A stretch of DNA of 12,756 bases from Bacteroidales bacterium. Lineage in GTDB: Bacteria; Bacteroidota; Bacteroidia; Bacteroidales; Paludibacteraceae. Positions 7,928 to 12,756 of the stretch are shown piece after piece. The stretch's first letter is position 1; each line of letters begins with the position of its first letter. The translations under genes were made by a program, and so were the position numbers. The stretch spans positions 1 to 12,756 of the forward strand of contig CAAFYY010000096.1 of the NCBI GenBank assembly GCA_900767385.1, given 5' to 3'. Below the pieces are notes generated by a model. The model saw only the letters and a list, made by a program, of their open reading frames with translations. It made no database searches and was not told the origin of the DNA.

Positions 7928-7942
7928 TCGTTACAACGCTTT
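7928..7942 (+). repeat. Direct repeat copy 2: TCGTTACAAnnnTTT
   Basis: Second copy of TCGTTACAAnnnTTT, 137 nt after the first and ending 36 nt before the sigma factor start codon. It could be a second operator or the upstream element of an alternative promoter. Chance similarity in a 260-nt intergenic region is possible. Confidence 0.4.
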
Positions 7943-7978
7943 AAGAGAACAACATCACATAGATAATTAGATAGAAGT

Positions 7979-8584
7979 ATGGTAAACTACAGCACACTTC
8001 CAGACAATAATTTGGTCAAACTCTTTGCCCAAGGCGACAACAAGGCGTTTGAGACCCTCCTGATGCGCTATAAAGACAGGCTTTATAACTACATCTTCAA
8101 TCTCACCCACCAAGCCTATCTCACCGACGACATCTTCCAAGAGACCTTCGAGAAAGCGATTATCAACATCAAGGAGAATCGCTACAACGACAACGGCAAG
8201 TTCTTTGCCTGGATTTCACGTATCGCCTACAATCTCTTTATCGACTACCACCGCCAGATCGACAACGAGAACCTCATCTCCGACGACGCCAACGAGATAA
8301 GCATCTTCGAGACTAACGTCAAGATCTCAGAGCAATACAACCAAGACACCTACTTCCTCGAAGAGATTATCCAAAGCGTTGAGAGTCTCATCGACGAACT
8401 GCCAGAAGACCAGCGCAACACCATCATCATGCGCTACTACCAGAACCTCTCGTTCAAAGAGATTGCAGAGCGTCAGTCAGTAAGCATCAACACAGCTCTC
8501 GGACGCATGCACTATGCCATCGACCGACTCAAGAAACTCGTCGGCGAACGACACATCACCAACGATATCGAATCTGCTTACTAA
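7979..8584 (+). CDS. ECF-type RNA polymerase sigma factor (sigma-70 family)
   Basis: A 201-residue sigma factor with regions 2 and 4 only, the ECF (group 4) layout. Region 2 carries DDIFQETFEKAI (about residues 49-60) and FFAWISRIAYNLFID, the core-binding and -10 melting segment. Region 4 carries LPEDQRNTIIMRYYQNLSF followed by the helix-turn-helix EIAERQSVSINTALGRMHYA, which reads the -35 element. It directs core RNA polymerase to a regulon that cannot be named from here. No anti-sigma factor or FecR-type gene is adjacent; only a 52-residue ORF and rpe follow. It has its own consensus promoter and a long leader with a repeated motif, suggesting regulated expression. The start is the ATG at 7979; no internal alternative is better. 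Confidence 0.92.
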   Translation: MVNYSTLPDNNLVKLFAQGDNKAFETLLMRYKDRLYNYIFNLTHQAYLTDDIFQETFEKAIINIKENRYNDNGKFFAWISRIAYNLFIDYHRQIDNENLISDDANEISIFETNVKISEQYNQDTYFLEEIIQSVESLIDELPEDQRNTIIMRYYQNLSFKEIAERQSVSINTALGRMHYAIDRLKKLVGERHITNDIESAY

Positions 8585-8666
8585 GGCAGAAAAACATAGT
8601 TCGGGACAACAATAAATCACCGCTTTTTCCGTTTTATAGGCAAAGGAACACAAACAACCCTTGCCT

Positions 8667-8825
8667 ATGGATAAAACAACTACCCAAGAGCAAGAGCGAG
8701 ACGCCAGGAGGACTCCCAAGAATAGCACACTAAGAGCTATTTTAGCTTTCGCAGCCAACTACAAAGCCAGCAAGAGTATCGCCTGCAACACTCCCGCTCC
8801 AAGCAACCCCAACTTAGTAAACTAA
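8667..8825 (+). CDS. Small ORF of 52 residues behind the sigma factor gene
   Basis: ATG at 8667 opens a 52-residue frame ending at TAA 8823-8825. The product is basic and polar at its N-terminus (MDKTTTQEQERDARRTPKNS), followed by a short amphipathic stretch, STLRAILAFAANYKASKS, and a proline/asparagine-rich tail. It has no signal peptide, no membrane segment and one cysteine. Evidence that it is real: codons are C-rich like its neighbours, it fills most of the 339-nt gap between the sigma factor gene and rpe, and it ends just before a hairpin. Small proteins with a STLRxILxFA-like core seem familiar from Bacteroidales, but I cannot name a family. Function is unknown; regulation of the sigma factor is only a guess. 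Confidence 0.55.
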   Translation: MDKTTTQEQERDARRTPKNSTLRAILAFAANYKASKSIACNTPAPSNPNLVN

Positions 8826-8861
8826 AAAGAGAGTACGCCGCCCACAGCGACTGCTCTCTTT
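8826..8861 (+). terminator. Hairpin terminator after the 52-residue ORF
   Basis: AAAGAGAG (8826-8833) pairs with CTCTCTTT (8854-8861) around a 20-nt loop region, directly after the stop codon of the small ORF. The T run is short (TTT), so termination is probably partial and rpe could be reached by readthrough. No TAnnTTTG promoter was found for rpe. Confidence 0.5.
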
Positions 8862-8923
8862 CTGTGTATATACCCAACCGGCAAACACCCACCCACGAGC
8901 ATGCCAAACAGCAACAAACATAT

Positions 8924-9586
8924 ATGAATCAAAAAGATAGACTAATATCGCCATCACTCCTCTCAGCCGACTTCGGACACCTCGCCGACGATATCGAGGT
9001 CATCAACCAAAGTCGCGCACAATACCTTCATATCGACATTATGGACGGAGTCTTCGTGCCCAACATCTCCTTCGGCTTCCCCGTATTGAAATATGTGGCA
9101 CAACTCAGCACCAAACCACTCGACGTGCACCTCATGATTGTAGAACCCGACAAATTCGTCAACGAAGTCAAAGCCCTCGGCTCCGAAATCATGAACGTAC
9201 ACTACGAAGCCTGCACACATCTCCACCGCAGCTTCCAACGCATCCACGATGCAGGCATGAAAGCTGGTGTCACCCTCAACCCACACACACCCGTAGAACT
9301 CCTTGAAGACATCGTCAGCGAAGCCGACCTCGTCCTCCTCATGAGCGTCAACCCTGGCTTTGGTGGACAGAAATTCATCGAAAACACCTACCGCAAGGTT
9401 GAGCGACTCCGCAACATGATCGACCGTCAGAACGCCCACGCCCTCATCGAAGTGGACGGCGGCGTAACGGCAGCCAACGCAGCCAAACTCTACGACTGCG
9501 GCGCCGACATGCTCGTTGCCGGCAGCTCCGTCTTCAACGCACCCGACCGCCACGCAGCCATCAACGCCATCCTCGACGCAAAATAA
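8924..9586 (+). CDS. rpe: Ribulose-phosphate 3-epimerase
   Basis: Cytoplasmic TIM-barrel enzyme interconverting D-ribulose 5-phosphate and D-xylulose 5-phosphate in the pentose phosphate pathway. The 220-residue length is typical of the family. The divalent-metal ligands are all present: H36 and D38 in LHIDIMDG, H69 in DVHLMI, and D178 in EVDGGV. The phosphate-binding loop NPGFGGQ is at residues 143-149, and the N-terminal catalytic serine is in ISPSLLSADF. I chose ATG 8924 because it gives the standard N-terminus. An in-frame GTG at 8864 would add 20 residues of low-complexity sequence overlapping the preceding hairpin. The gene ends at a strong bidirectional terminator shared with the convergent GIN-domain gene. 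Confidence 0.95.
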   Translation: MNQKDRLISPSLLSADFGHLADDIEVINQSRAQYLHIDIMDGVFVPNISFGFPVLKYVAQLSTKPLDVHLMIVEPDKFVNEVKALGSEIMNVHYEACTHLHRSFQRIHDAGMKAGVTLNPHTPVELLEDIVSEADLVLLMSVNPGFGGQKFIENTYRKVERLRNMIDRQNAHALIEVDGGVTAANAAKLYDCGADMLVAGSSVFNAPDRHAAINAILDAK

Positions 9587-9603
9587 TCCCATAGCATAAC
9601 AAC

Positions 9604-9647
9604 AAAAAAACTCGGTCCTCCACCATTCCGGAGAGCCGAGTTTTTTT
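9604..9647. terminator. Bidirectional terminator between rpe and the convergent GIN-domain gene
   Basis: AACTCGG at the left pairs with CCGAGTT at the right, with an inner CTCC/GGAG pairing. A run of seven A flanks the left side and seven T the right, so the hairpin has a T tract in both transcription directions. It sits between the rpe stop (9586) and the end of the minus-strand gene (9665). Confidence 0.88.
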
Positions 9648-9664
9648 ATCGTATCGCAGCCTGA

Positions 9665-10465
9665 TTACTTATGGGGGCTGACCACCTCCGCCGGAGTATC
9701 CGGAGAGAGAGCCACCGAGCAACCGCCGGCATAAACCACCGAGCAATCGCCATGAGCCTTCACATTGAGATTCTCCAACACCTGGGCACGCACCTCCGAC
9801 TGCTGATAACACTCCAGATAGAAATGGTTGCATACCGCCTTCAGCATATCAATCCTGCTGCCCGTCGTGCAGTAAGCCAACATCTTCTCGATCATACCGA
9901 AAGCATGGAACTCACTCTGCTGCTCCAGCGTGAGATCAACGAACGTCGCCTCCACATTGCCGTCAAACAACGAATGACCCGTGCACTCCATCTTCAGATT
10001 CATACACATCAGATTAGCCCTCAGTTGCGCTCCAGAGAGCGAGATCGTCATATCGGCAGCCTGAATCACCTCCTCGGAGCGGATCTCCGCTCCCTTGGAA
10101 GCCACGATGGAGAGCCAGTCGTGATTCAAGCGGATACGGACAGGAACCGCCTGCGTCACACGCTTCGGTTTGGCATTGGAGACACGAATGACGAGAGTGA
10201 AGTTATCCACCACCGTCTCGATATACGGCAGAAACAGCGAGTCACTCTCTATCTCCACCCTTCCGGGCTCCATGCCTGCAGTCAGCTCCACCAAGAAAGG
10301 AGCCTCCACCACGAGGTTGTGGGCGATAGGCACCGTTCTCACTTCCCTCTTGGGCACAGCCACCACGTTACGTCGTGCCGACGCCTCCTGACCACAGCAA
10401 AGCATCATCACTACCGTCAGCATGACAGCAAGCCCTGCTGATTGTCTTATCTTACAAGTCATCAT
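9665..10465 (-). CDS. Exported GIN-domain protein (DUF2807-like, putative adhesin head)
   Basis: A 266-residue exported protein. The N-terminus is a signal peptide with a long hydrophobic stretch, LAVMLTVVMMLCC, and a possible cleavage site at EASARR. The CC pair also leaves a lipoprotein option. The mature part is a run of short beta strands with a repeating ladder (GAEIRSEEVIQAADMTISLS, then LFDGNVEATFVDLTLEQQSE), the look of the GIN domain found in many Bacteroidota putative auto-transporter adhesin-head proteins. Function is not established; envelope adhesion or stress response are usual suggestions. ATG 10465 was chosen; the frame also allows ATG 10462 or an upstream TTG at 10474. It is monocistronic, with its own promoter 24 nt upstream and a shared terminator after it. 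Confidence 0.75.
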   Translation of the reverse strand: MMTCKIRQSAGLAVMLTVVMMLCCGQEASARRNVVAVPKREVRTVPIAHNLVVEAPFLVELTAGMEPGRVEIESDSLFLPYIETVVDNFTLVIRVSNAKPKRVTQAVPVRIRLNHDWLSIVASKGAEIRSEEVIQAADMTISLSGAQLRANLMCMNLKMECTGHSLFDGNVEATFVDLTLEQQSEFHAFGMIEKMLAYCTTGSRIDMLKAVCNHFYLECYQQSEVRAQVLENLNVKAHGDCSVVYAGGCSVALSPDTPAEVVSPHK

Positions 10466-10488
10466 AATATTCAAAATTTATCCGACTG

Positions 10489-10496
10489 CAAAAATA
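10489..10496 (-). promoter_or_regulatory. Bacteroidota -7 element for the GIN-domain gene
   Basis: Read on the minus strand this is TATTTTTG, a TAnnTTTG match, 23 nt upstream of ATG 10465. A weak TTG lies on the minus strand near 10521-10523, about where a -33 element is expected. The 285-nt gap 10466-10750 holds this promoter and the terminator of the tat operon, and no gene that I can support. Confidence 0.6.
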
Positions 10497-10637
10497 AGAA
10501 ATATCCTCCGAACTACCAATCAACAGCGACGAAAAACCGGCATTCAAAGAAGAAACGAGCATGCGAAAGCTAATAGAAGTCATAATCATACAGAAGTTTG
10601 TATGTCATCAATTAATTAGAGGAAGAATGATGATGTA

Positions 10638-10672
10638 ATAAAAAATCTCAACGACATCAAGTCGCTGAGATT
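10638..10672 (-). terminator. Terminator of the CXXX-tatAC operon
   Basis: AATCTCA (10644-10650) pairs with TGAGATT (10666-10672), with an inner CGAC/GTCG pairing around the loop ATCAA. On the minus strand the stem is followed by a T run (TTTTTTATTAC). It lies about 80 nt past the tatC stop codon and closes the minus-strand operon. Confidence 0.8.
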
Positions 10673-10750
10673 CTTGCCTTTTCCTACATAACATCTGAAG
10701 GACTAATCATTCCAACCTTAAGAATGCTTACACCTTTCTACAATGACAAA

Positions 10751-11545
10751 TTAGTCTTTCGGCTCAACCCAACCAACCACTCGTATACTTACTTCGTAAA
10801 GTAAACACAGCGGCAAAGTAACCAATACCAATGTCATTATATCGGGAGGGGTTATAATTGCTGCTGCCAACATGATGACAATAACAGCATGCTTTCTATA
10901 ATCCAGCAATAACTGTTTATGAATAAATCCCATTTTTGCCAAAGCAAAAGCAATAACCGGCAATTGGAAAACAACCCCCAAGACCAACGTCAGTGATACA
11001 AAGGTGGATATATACGAATCTATCGTGATATTACTTACAACCTGTTCAGCAACACTATACGTTCCCAAAAAACGAAACGCTATTGGGAAAAGAATAAAAT
11101 AACTCATCAAGACTCCTACTAAAAACAAAAAAAAGATGATGAGCATAATCAAAACCGAATACTTACGTTCTGAGTCGTATAGTGCAGGCGAAACAAAGCG
11201 AAATAATTCAAACAACGCATAAGGCGAAGCTGCCAAAGCGCCTAAATATAAAGACGTGGAAAGATGGCGCATAAACTGACTGCTAAGGTCTGTTGCAATC
11301 AAACTGACATAGTATTCCTGAAAATGGAAATCCTCAAAGCCCATGAAATGAAGAACCTGTTCAATCCATTGGTAAGTGATAAAATGACAATCACTTGGAG
11401 CCAACAGCAAATTCCATGTCACATCCTTAAAACAGAACACACCAATAGAGAACACACCTACTACAATGAAAATACGGATCAACATCCGTCTCATCACCTC
11501 GAGGTGCCCACCAAAAGTGAGCAGTTCTGAATCTTGACTACTCAT
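10751..11545 (-). CDS. tatC: Sec-independent protein translocase subunit TatC
   Basis: Inner-membrane receptor of the twin-arginine translocation pathway, which with TatA exports folded proteins bearing RR signal peptides. The 264-residue protein shows about six membrane segments, the first at roughly residues 22-38. The conserved segment SPALYDSERKY contains the glutamate equivalent to E. coli E103, and the ITPPD motif precedes the last membrane segments. The N-terminal signature is HLEVMRR (14-20), where E. coli has HLIELRK. The residue aligned with E. coli Glu15 is Val17, with a glutamate one position earlier. The loop after the first membrane segment is longer than in E. coli. The start overlaps the tatA stop by 8 nt (ATGAGTAG), implying coupled translation. 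It is the last gene of an operon with RiPP-modification genes. Confidence 0.95.
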   Translation of the reverse strand: MSSQDSELLTFGGHLEVMRRMLIRIFIVVGVFSIGVFCFKDVTWNLLLAPSDCHFITYQWIEQVLHFMGFEDFHFQEYYVSLIATDLSSQFMRHLSTSLYLGALAASPYALFELFRFVSPALYDSERKYSVLIMLIIFFLFLVGVLMSYFILFPIAFRFLGTYSVAEQVVSNITIDSYISTFVSLTLVLGVVFQLPVIAFALAKMGFIHKQLLLDYRKHAVIVIMLAAAIITPPDIMTLVLVTLPLCLLYEVSIRVVGWVEPKD

Positions 11546-11765
11546 TCTTTATCTCTTCCTGAGAGTTTGAAGATATTTGTTCTGATGCATTATTTGATTG
11601 AGCCGATTCTTTATTATCTTCTCCAATGCCATTAACACCTTCCTTAAACTCTTTGACGCCTTTTCCTAACCCACGCATCATTTCTGGCAGTTTTTTACCA
11701 CCGAATAGCAGCAATGCAATGCCACCAATCACAAGAAGTTCTGTAGTTCCTATAAAGCACAACAT
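11538..11765 (-). CDS. tatA: Twin-arginine translocase subunit TatA
   Basis: Pore-forming or membrane-thinning component of the Tat translocase. The 75-residue protein has the standard layout: one N-terminal membrane helix (TTELLVIGGIALLLFGG, residues 7-23), the hinge GGKKLPE, an amphipathic helix along the membrane face (MMRGLGKGVKEFKEG), and a polar, disordered, Glu/Ser/Asn-rich tail from about residue 50. No separate TatB is present, consistent with TatA serving both roles as in other Bacteroidota and Gram-positive bacteria. The ATG lies inside the end of the upstream CXXX modification gene, a 16-nt overlap in a different frame. The stop overlaps tatC by 8 nt. Confidence 0.95.
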   Translation of the reverse strand: MLCFIGTTELLVIGGIALLLFGGKKLPEMMRGLGKGVKEFKEGVNGIGEDNKESAQSNNASEQISSNSQEEIKNE

Positions 11766-12043
11766 GACCCGTTACAAACTAAAAAGATTTCACAAGTTTC
11801 AAAATTGATTTCCCAATTGCCGTTCTCGCACGATTCCCAATTGTATTTGGCGGACATCTCATTCCACCAATTTTGGAATTTCGTACCAGTTTCGCCCATA
11901 TCCTTCACCAATTTTTCATACAGTTCTTCATTCTCTACTGTAAGTATCTTGGCGAGTTCGTTCAAACCATTCCTACGTTCAAACAGTGCTTGAATCGTGT
12001 CTTTTTCCTCGACAGTTACCTGTCCAACTAATTTCTTTTCCAT
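11750..12043 (-). CDS. CXXX-repeat peptide modification system protein
   Basis: A 97-residue protein that I recognise as the small partner found with CXXX-repeat RiPP maturases in Bacteroidota. Typical sequence includes MEKKLVGQVTVEEK at the start, LFERRNGLNEL, and the aromatic block TKFQNWWNEMSAKYNWES near residues 54-71. It is soluble and probably cytoplasmic. A role in binding or delivering the cysteine-rich precursor to the radical SAM maturase is inferred from gene neighbourhood, not shown. The start ATG 12043 fits the family; an upstream in-frame start at 12073 would run into the maturase. The C-terminal tail is cysteine-rich, with C72, C84, C90, C94 and C95, including one CNGSC (C-x3-C). 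The gene begins 7 nt after the maturase stop and overlaps tatA by 16 nt. Confidence 0.8.
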   Translation of the reverse strand: MEKKLVGQVTVEEKDTIQALFERRNGLNELAKILTVENEELYEKLVKDMGETGTKFQNWWNEMSAKYNWESCENGNWEINFETCEIFLVCNGSCCAL

Positions 12044-12050
12044 AAGTTGA

Positions 12051-12644
12051 TTACCATTGTTCCCGCACCTCAAATGGGTCGAGATATGTTATTTCTTTGA
12101 TTTCTTCATTTACCTGAAAACCTTCAGCCTGTAGTTTTTTTTGTAGGTTCCTTGAAGCATTACGTTCAAGATGAGCCATAATACACTGCTGATGACTTGG
12201 TGTATTAGCATCCCATGTGAGTTTTTGGTTAAGCCAAATACAACGATGACAATGATATGCATCACAAATACGACATAGAGGAGCATGGTCTAATTTCAGC
12301 AACTGCTGATTCGGAATGTCTAAACCGTTTTCCAAGTCACCAACCGAACGAATCGACTCTTTTGTGACATGGTTCATTCGATTGCTAATACCCATTTGTT
12401 CGTCGTAATAAAACGCAGGACACAAGTAGAACTTTCCATTAGGAGCCAGAGTTATGTTTCCGACACCAGCATCACAGTTGTGCATCTCTTTCAAATGAAT
12501 TCTATCTGTCAACAGATTGAACTGTGTTTGTTTGCCTACTTTAATCTGTTCAACCAAAACTGTACTCCAAGCTGATAGGGCGTTTTTATATGCTTCAATC
12601 TGATTGTCTTGAAAGTTTTCAATATCAACAATACTAATATTCAA
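12051..12644 (-). pseudogene. Truncated CXXX-repeat peptide maturase (radical SAM/SPASM), C-terminal half only
   Basis: About 198 residues survive, matching the C-terminal half of a radical SAM/SPASM peptide maturase. The start of the fragment (LNISIVDIENFQ) looks like the last strands of the TIM barrel. It is followed by a seven-cysteine SPASM layout: C57 and C75 (CDAGVGNITLAPNGKFYLC), then C124, C127, C132 and C135 (CRICDAYHCHRC), then C154. These would hold auxiliary 4Fe-4S clusters. The N-terminal radical SAM CxxxCxxC motif is absent. The frame stays open upstream only to an in-frame stop at 12675-12677, and the only nearby start is a TTG at 12644. Complete members of this family carry the radical SAM domain before this part, so the gene is broken and should not be able to do SAM chemistry. 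The other half may lie beyond the window. Confidence 0.75.
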
Positions 12645-12680
12645 ACGAGAGACCTTTATAATAGTCCCCGTAATTTAGAC

Positions 12681-12719
12681 AACCACAATAATACAAATAT
12701 TATTGTTACTTTTGTGGTT
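12681..12719. repeat. AT-rich palindrome next to the maturase breakpoint
   Basis: ACAATAATA (12685-12693) and TATTATTGT (12698-12706) form a perfect 9-bp stem with the 4-nt loop CAAA. AACCACA (12681-12687) can alternatively pair with TGTGGTT (12713-12719). It lies between the broken maturase and a divergent start codon, a common place for an insertion-sequence end or a transposase operator. Confidence 0.55.
12707..12714 (+). promoter_or_regulatory. Bacteroidota -7 element for the gene entering at the right edge
   Basis: TACTTTTG matches TAnnTTTG and lies 23 nt before ATG 12738, the usual spacing in this window. It overlaps the palindrome at 12681-12719, so binding there could shut the promoter. 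Confidence 0.5.
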
Positions 12720-12737
12720 TAAAAATGAGATTACACT

Positions 12738-12756
12738 ATGGGTAGACCAAGTAAAT
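12738..12756 (+). CDS. 5' end of a divergent gene (MGRPSK...), possible transposase
   Basis: ATG 12738 begins a frame encoding MGRPSK before the window ends. A start of this kind is common in small DNA-binding proteins and insertion-sequence transposases. The promoter 23 nt upstream and the truncated maturase behind it favour a transposase, but six residues cannot decide this. Confidence 0.35.

Noticed and set aside
8963..9592. Open frame of 209 codons on the minus strand opposite rpe
   Set aside because: Antisense shadow of rpe, with a Val/Asp/Glu/Gly-biased composition and no family resemblance.
9671..10441. Open frame of 256 codons on the plus strand opposite the GIN-domain gene
   Set aside because: The His/Arg/Leu-rich product looks like an antisense shadow. 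The minus-strand frame has a signal peptide, a promoter and a terminator.
12369..12575. Open frame of 68 codons on the plus strand opposite the maturase fragment
   Set aside because: Shadow of the SPASM-coding frame, with no promoter or family features.

Overview
The window looks like chromosome from a member of the Bacteroidota, most likely Bacteroidales and perhaps a Prevotella-type organism. Several genes are preceded by the Bacteroidota-type -7 promoter element TAnnTTTG, start codons lack obvious Shine-Dalgarno sequences, and several protein families (PG_1098/THUMP-like methyltransferase, GIN-domain exported protein, CXXX-repeat RiPP maturation proteins) are typical of that phylum. The genus is inferred from overall flavour, not proven.

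Layout. Positions 1-3000: gltX (glutamyl-tRNA synthetase) with its own promoter and a strong hairpin terminator, then a THUMP-like SAM methyltransferase gene starting just 3' of that hairpin. Positions 3023-7717: a promoter followed by five tightly packed plus-strand genes: a dolichyl-phosphate-mannose-synthase-like glycosyltransferase, prfB (release factor 2, with no programmed frameshift), a beta-helix lipoprotein, an exported endonuclease/exonuclease/phosphatase-family enzyme and a small eight-cysteine CWC protein. Positions 7787-9650: a promoter with both -33 and -7 elements, an ECF-type sigma factor, an unannotated 52-residue ORF, and rpe (ribulose-phosphate 3-epimerase), closed by a bidirectional terminator. 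Positions 9665-10496: a minus-strand exported GIN-domain protein with its promoter.

Positions 10638-12756 differ in character. They are visibly more AT-rich, and on the minus strand they hold, in transcription order, a truncated radical SAM/SPASM maturase of the CXXX-repeat peptide family, a small CXXX-repeat modification system protein, tatA and tatC, followed by a terminator. Junctions are a 7-nt gap, a 16-nt overlap and an 8-nt overlap, so the peptide-modification genes and the twin-arginine translocase genes look like one translationally coupled operon. The maturase lacks its N-terminal radical SAM half. Its frame runs into a stop at 12675-12677, next to an AT-rich palindrome, a plus-strand TAnnTTTG element and the first codons of a divergent gene (MGRPSK...). 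This resembles the end of an insertion sequence that has broken the operon and possibly removed its promoter. The precursor peptide is not in the window.

The most interesting point is the physical coupling of a RiPP maturation cassette to tatA/tatC. Next are the broken maturase, repeated TCGTTACAAnnnTTT sites upstream of the sigma factor gene, and the 52-residue ORF behind it. No tRNA, rRNA, CRISPR array or complete mobile element was seen.
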